Assembly: GCA_964397555.1 (NCBI GenBank)
Contig: CAYNJF010000004.1
Location: forward strand, 1-64,000
Source: CAYNJF01 sp964397555
GTDB lineage: Bacteria; Pseudomonadota; Gammaproteobacteria; Berkiellales; Berkiellaceae
Direction: 5' to 3'
Length of the DNA stretch: 64,000 nt
This document shows, piece by piece, positions 61,954 through 64,000 of this stretch (position 1 is its first letter; every line of letters begins with the position of its first letter). Below the pieces are notes generated by a model. It made no database searches and was not told the origin of the DNA. It saw nothing but the letters and a program-made list of their open reading frames with translations. Position numbers and translations under genes: made by a program.

Positions 61954-62685
61954 TCAGCAAGCTATATTTTCAAGTTGTTCTCGATAGGGGGCAATTAAGT
62001 CTTCAGCTTTGCTTAATGATTCAGGGGTATCCACATCGATAAAAGGCACGTCAGTGACTTCTACTTTGATGCGCTTACCTTCTTTGAGCCATGTTGGAAA
62101 GCAATCATACTCGAGAGACAACTCTTTATTGTCTTCCAGCGTATCCAGCAGCGATTGTTTGAGGAGGTAGACTCCGGCATTGATTAGGCCTTCTCCGGGT
62201 TGCTTTTCATTGAAGGCGATAAGTTGATTGTTTTGATCGGCCACAATTTGTCCAAAGCGGCCAGCGTTTGGCATGCGAACGGCAAGAATTACACCGTCTA
62301 ATTCGGGCTCTGATTGTAAGCTTTGCAAAGGGCCTTGCATGTCATTGAGAACGAGTGAGTCGCCGTTGACGATCAGGTAGTGCTTCGCAGGGAAACGCTT
62401 TGCGGCTTTAAGGGCCGCTCCTGCTGTCCCGAGTGGACGCTCCTCACCAATGACATCAAATAAAACGTCACTACTGGTTGCGCTTTGATCGGCCACCCAA
62501 GCAGAGACCTTATCGGTATGAATACCTGCAGAAAAGATAATATGTCGATAGCCCTGTGACTTAATCCACTGAGTCAGCCAATACAAAAAAGGTTGATCGG
62601 CAACTGGGATCAAAGGGATTGGGGTGTCTGGATACAATTCACTTGAAAGCGACTTTTTCGCACCAGCTAATATAATTGCAGTCAT
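61954..62685 (-). CDS. Sugar-phosphate nucleotidyltransferase-like protein with altered nucleotide motif
   Basis: 243 residues of the NTP-transferase (RmlA/HddC) fold. RPLGTAGAAL, VNGDSLV, INAGVYLL and FIDVDTPES are kept. The N-terminal LAGGxGTRL signature reads ILAGAKKSL, and the catalytic PKP reads PIP, so both the phosphate-binding glycines/Arg and the Lys are gone. It may be inactive or bind without catalysis. Start ATG at 62685 has AAGGAAGAG upstream. Divergent from gmd, which suggests a polysaccharide role. Confidence 0.82.
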   Translation of the reverse strand: MTAIILAGAKKSLSSELYPDTPIPLIPVADQPFLYWLTQWIKSQGYRHIIFSAGIHTDKVSAWVADQSATSSDVLFDVIGEERPLGTAGAALKAAKRFPAKHYLIVNGDSLVLNDMQGPLQSLQSEPELDGVILAVRMPNAGRFGQIVADQNNQLIAFNEKQPGEGLINAGVYLLKQSLLDTLEDNKELSLEYDCFPTWLKEGKRIKVEVTDVPFIDVDTPESLSKAEDLIAPYREQLENIAC

Positions 62686-62907
62686 ATCGATCTCTTCCTT
62701 GTCTAACACTGCGAAAATACAGACAAACGTTTCAAAGTGCAATGCTACATTGGCATCAAATCCTTAGCTTAATCATGAGTTGGTTAGAACAAAAACTATG
62801 AAACAAGCTGTTTGTTTAACTCAAATCAATGTGCATGTGCAAAACGATTCGTTGTTTTTCTTATTATACAAAGTACAATGACTGATGGAATCAAGAGGAG
62901 CAAAAGC

Positions 62908-63999
62908 ATGAGCAAGGTTGCGTTGATCACGGGGATCACAGGTCAGGATGGGGCATATTTAGCCGAATTTTTATTGAGCCGAGGATATGAGGTTCATGGC
63001 ATCAAAAGGCGCTCTTCCCTTTTTAATACGCAACGGATTGATCATCTCTACCAAGATCCTCATGAGCTTAGTCCGAAACTGATTCTTCATCATGGTGATA
63101 TGACCGACTCATTAAGCTTGCTTCGTGTGATCCAAGACATCCAGCCTGACGAAATCTATAATCTAGCCGCTCAATCTCATGTGGCGGTTTCCTTTGAAGT
63201 CCCTGAGTATACTGCCAATACCGATGCACTAGGCCCCCTGCGTATTTTAGAAGCCATTCGTATTTTAGGTCTTGAGCAAAAAACCAAATTTTATCAAGCC
63301 TCCACTTCAGAGCTTTATGGACTTGTTCAGCAAGTCCCTCAAACTGAGGCCACTCCCTTTTATCCGCGATCTCCGTACGCGGCGGCAAAACTATACGCCT
63401 ACTGGATCTGTGTGAACTACCGAGAGGCTTATAACATCTATGCGTGCAATGGGATCTTATTTAATCACGAGTCCCCCATTCGTGGAGAGACGTTTGTTAC
63501 CCGAAAGATTACTCGAGCCTTATCACGAATTAAGCTTGGTCAACAAGCACGACTGTACCTTGGAAATATGGATGCGAAACGTGACTGGGGGCATGCAAAA
63601 GACTACGTTGAAATGCAATGGTTAATGTTGCAGCAGGATAAGCCTGAAGATTATGTCATTGCAACAGGGGTACAGCATTCGGTCAGAGAATTCGTCACTC
63701 TAGCCGCCAAAGCGCTTGATATTGAGATTATTTTTGAGGGCGTAGGTACTCATGAGATTGGCATCGATGCAAATACCGGTCGTACTATCGTCGAAGTCGA
63801 TCCCAGATATTATCGTCCCACTGAGGTCCAAAGTTTGTTGGGTGATGCCGCCAAAGCAAGAGCGCAACTTGGATGGGAGCCAAGCATCTCATTTGAGCAG
63901 TTGGTAACCGAGATGGTCCAAAGAGATCTTCAAGAGGCACAAAAGGTTGAGCTTTGCCAATCGAAGGGCTATGAAGTCCTCGAAAGCTTGGAGGCCTAA
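62908..63999 (+). CDS. gmd: GDP-mannose 4,6-dehydratase
   Basis: Converts GDP-mannose to GDP-4-keto-6-deoxymannose, precursor of fucose, rhamnose or perosamine in surface sugars. 363 residues. TGITGQDGAYLAEFLL at the N-terminus is the NADP motif. The catalytic region is QASTSELYG with YxxxK in YPRSPYAAAKLYAYW; the diagnostic NHESPIRGETFVTRKI follows. Start ATG at 62908 after GAGGAG; complete, with the stop one base before the window edge. Further sugar genes probably follow. Confidence 0.96.
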   Translation: MSKVALITGITGQDGAYLAEFLLSRGYEVHGIKRRSSLFNTQRIDHLYQDPHELSPKLILHHGDMTDSLSLLRVIQDIQPDEIYNLAAQSHVAVSFEVPEYTANTDALGPLRILEAIRILGLEQKTKFYQASTSELYGLVQQVPQTEATPFYPRSPYAAAKLYAYWICVNYREAYNIYACNGILFNHESPIRGETFVTRKITRALSRIKLGQQARLYLGNMDAKRDWGHAKDYVEMQWLMLQQDKPEDYVIATGVQHSVREFVTLAAKALDIEIIFEGVGTHEIGIDANTGRTIVEVDPRYYRPTEVQSLLGDAAKARAQLGWEPSISFEQLVTEMVQRDLQEAQKVELCQSKGYEVLESLEA

Positions 64000-64000
64000 T

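Noticed and set aside
1..64000. CRISPR array, phage, plasmid origin or insertion sequence
   Set aside because: No regularly spaced direct repeats, no transposase or integrase frame and no capsid or tail genes were recognised.

Overview
The window reads as a chromosomal segment of a heterotrophic gammaproteobacterium. Genes are dense, GC is mid-forties to about fifty percent by eye (not computed), and start and stop codons overlap frequently. Gene content includes a legiolysin-type HPPD with phenylalanine hydroxylase, a leucine/isovalerate (liu) operon, heterodimeric E1 plus single-lipoyl E2, DabAB, DUF2000 and class-B-like acid phosphatase. This recalls Legionella and relatives, but that placement is inference only. 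A PEP-CTERM protein implies an exosortase elsewhere in the genome.

Layout. 1-5.2 kb: phenylalanine/tyrosine use (HPPD at the left edge, aromatic amino acid permease, HisC-like aminotransferase, pterin carbinolamine dehydratase, a TrpR-family regulator, phenylalanine-4-hydroxylase). 5.5-14.5 kb: an eight-gene leftward leucine-degradation operon ending in acetoacetate activation, with a divergent short-chain dehydrogenase. 15.5-20.3 kb: RND efflux pair coupled to an ion channel. 20.4-22.3 kb: an adenylate kinase with a signal peptide and an unknown acidic protein with an NlpC/P60-like Cys/His pattern. 22.5-26.9 kb: an acyl-CoA dehydrogenase divergent from an E1alpha-E1beta-E2 2-oxoacid dehydrogenase operon. 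26.9-29.4 kb: PEP-CTERM protein, DoxX and three small exported proteins. 29.4-34.3 kb: a complete LIV-type branched-chain amino acid ABC importer. 34.4-41.5 kb: an exported HAD protein lacking its nucleophile, membrane and ABC-2 genes, an exported NadD-like nucleotidyltransferase, a short double-glycine-leader peptide and a PIF1-type helicase. 41.9-46.3 kb: kinase, NUDIX, YaiI, epimerase, MFS and DUF2000. 46.5-52.7 kb: dabB-dabA-DUF6671-tsaC with a divergent LysR gene. 52.7-60.8 kb: AlkB, CPBP protease, AraC/GyrI regulator, HEAT-repeat protein, aspartoacylase-like enzyme, SelO, a frameshifted DUF2237 gene, MarR and SRPBCC genes. 60.8-61.9 kb: decayed gene fragments beside tRNA-Ser(GGA). 62-64 kb: start of a surface-polysaccharide locus (sugar nucleotidyltransferase-like protein, gmd).

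How it fits together. The LIV importer, the liu operon, the acyl-CoA dehydrogenase, the short-chain dehydrogenase and possibly the 2-oxoacid dehydrogenase make a branched-chain amino acid economy. Tyrosine catabolism and HMG-CoA lyase both yield acetoacetate (tyrosine only if homogentisate is degraded elsewhere in the genome), which ScoAB and the thiolase would convert to acetyl-CoA. Two enzymes here consume bicarbonate (methylcrotonyl-CoA carboxylase and TsaC), and TsaC sits in the same transcription unit as the inorganic-carbon pump DabAB.

Most unusual signals: two nucleotide enzymes with export signals (adenylate kinase and NadD-like), a bacteriocin-style GG-leader peptide, the DabAB-DUF6671-TsaC linkage, and two enzyme-family proteins whose catalytic signature is lost.
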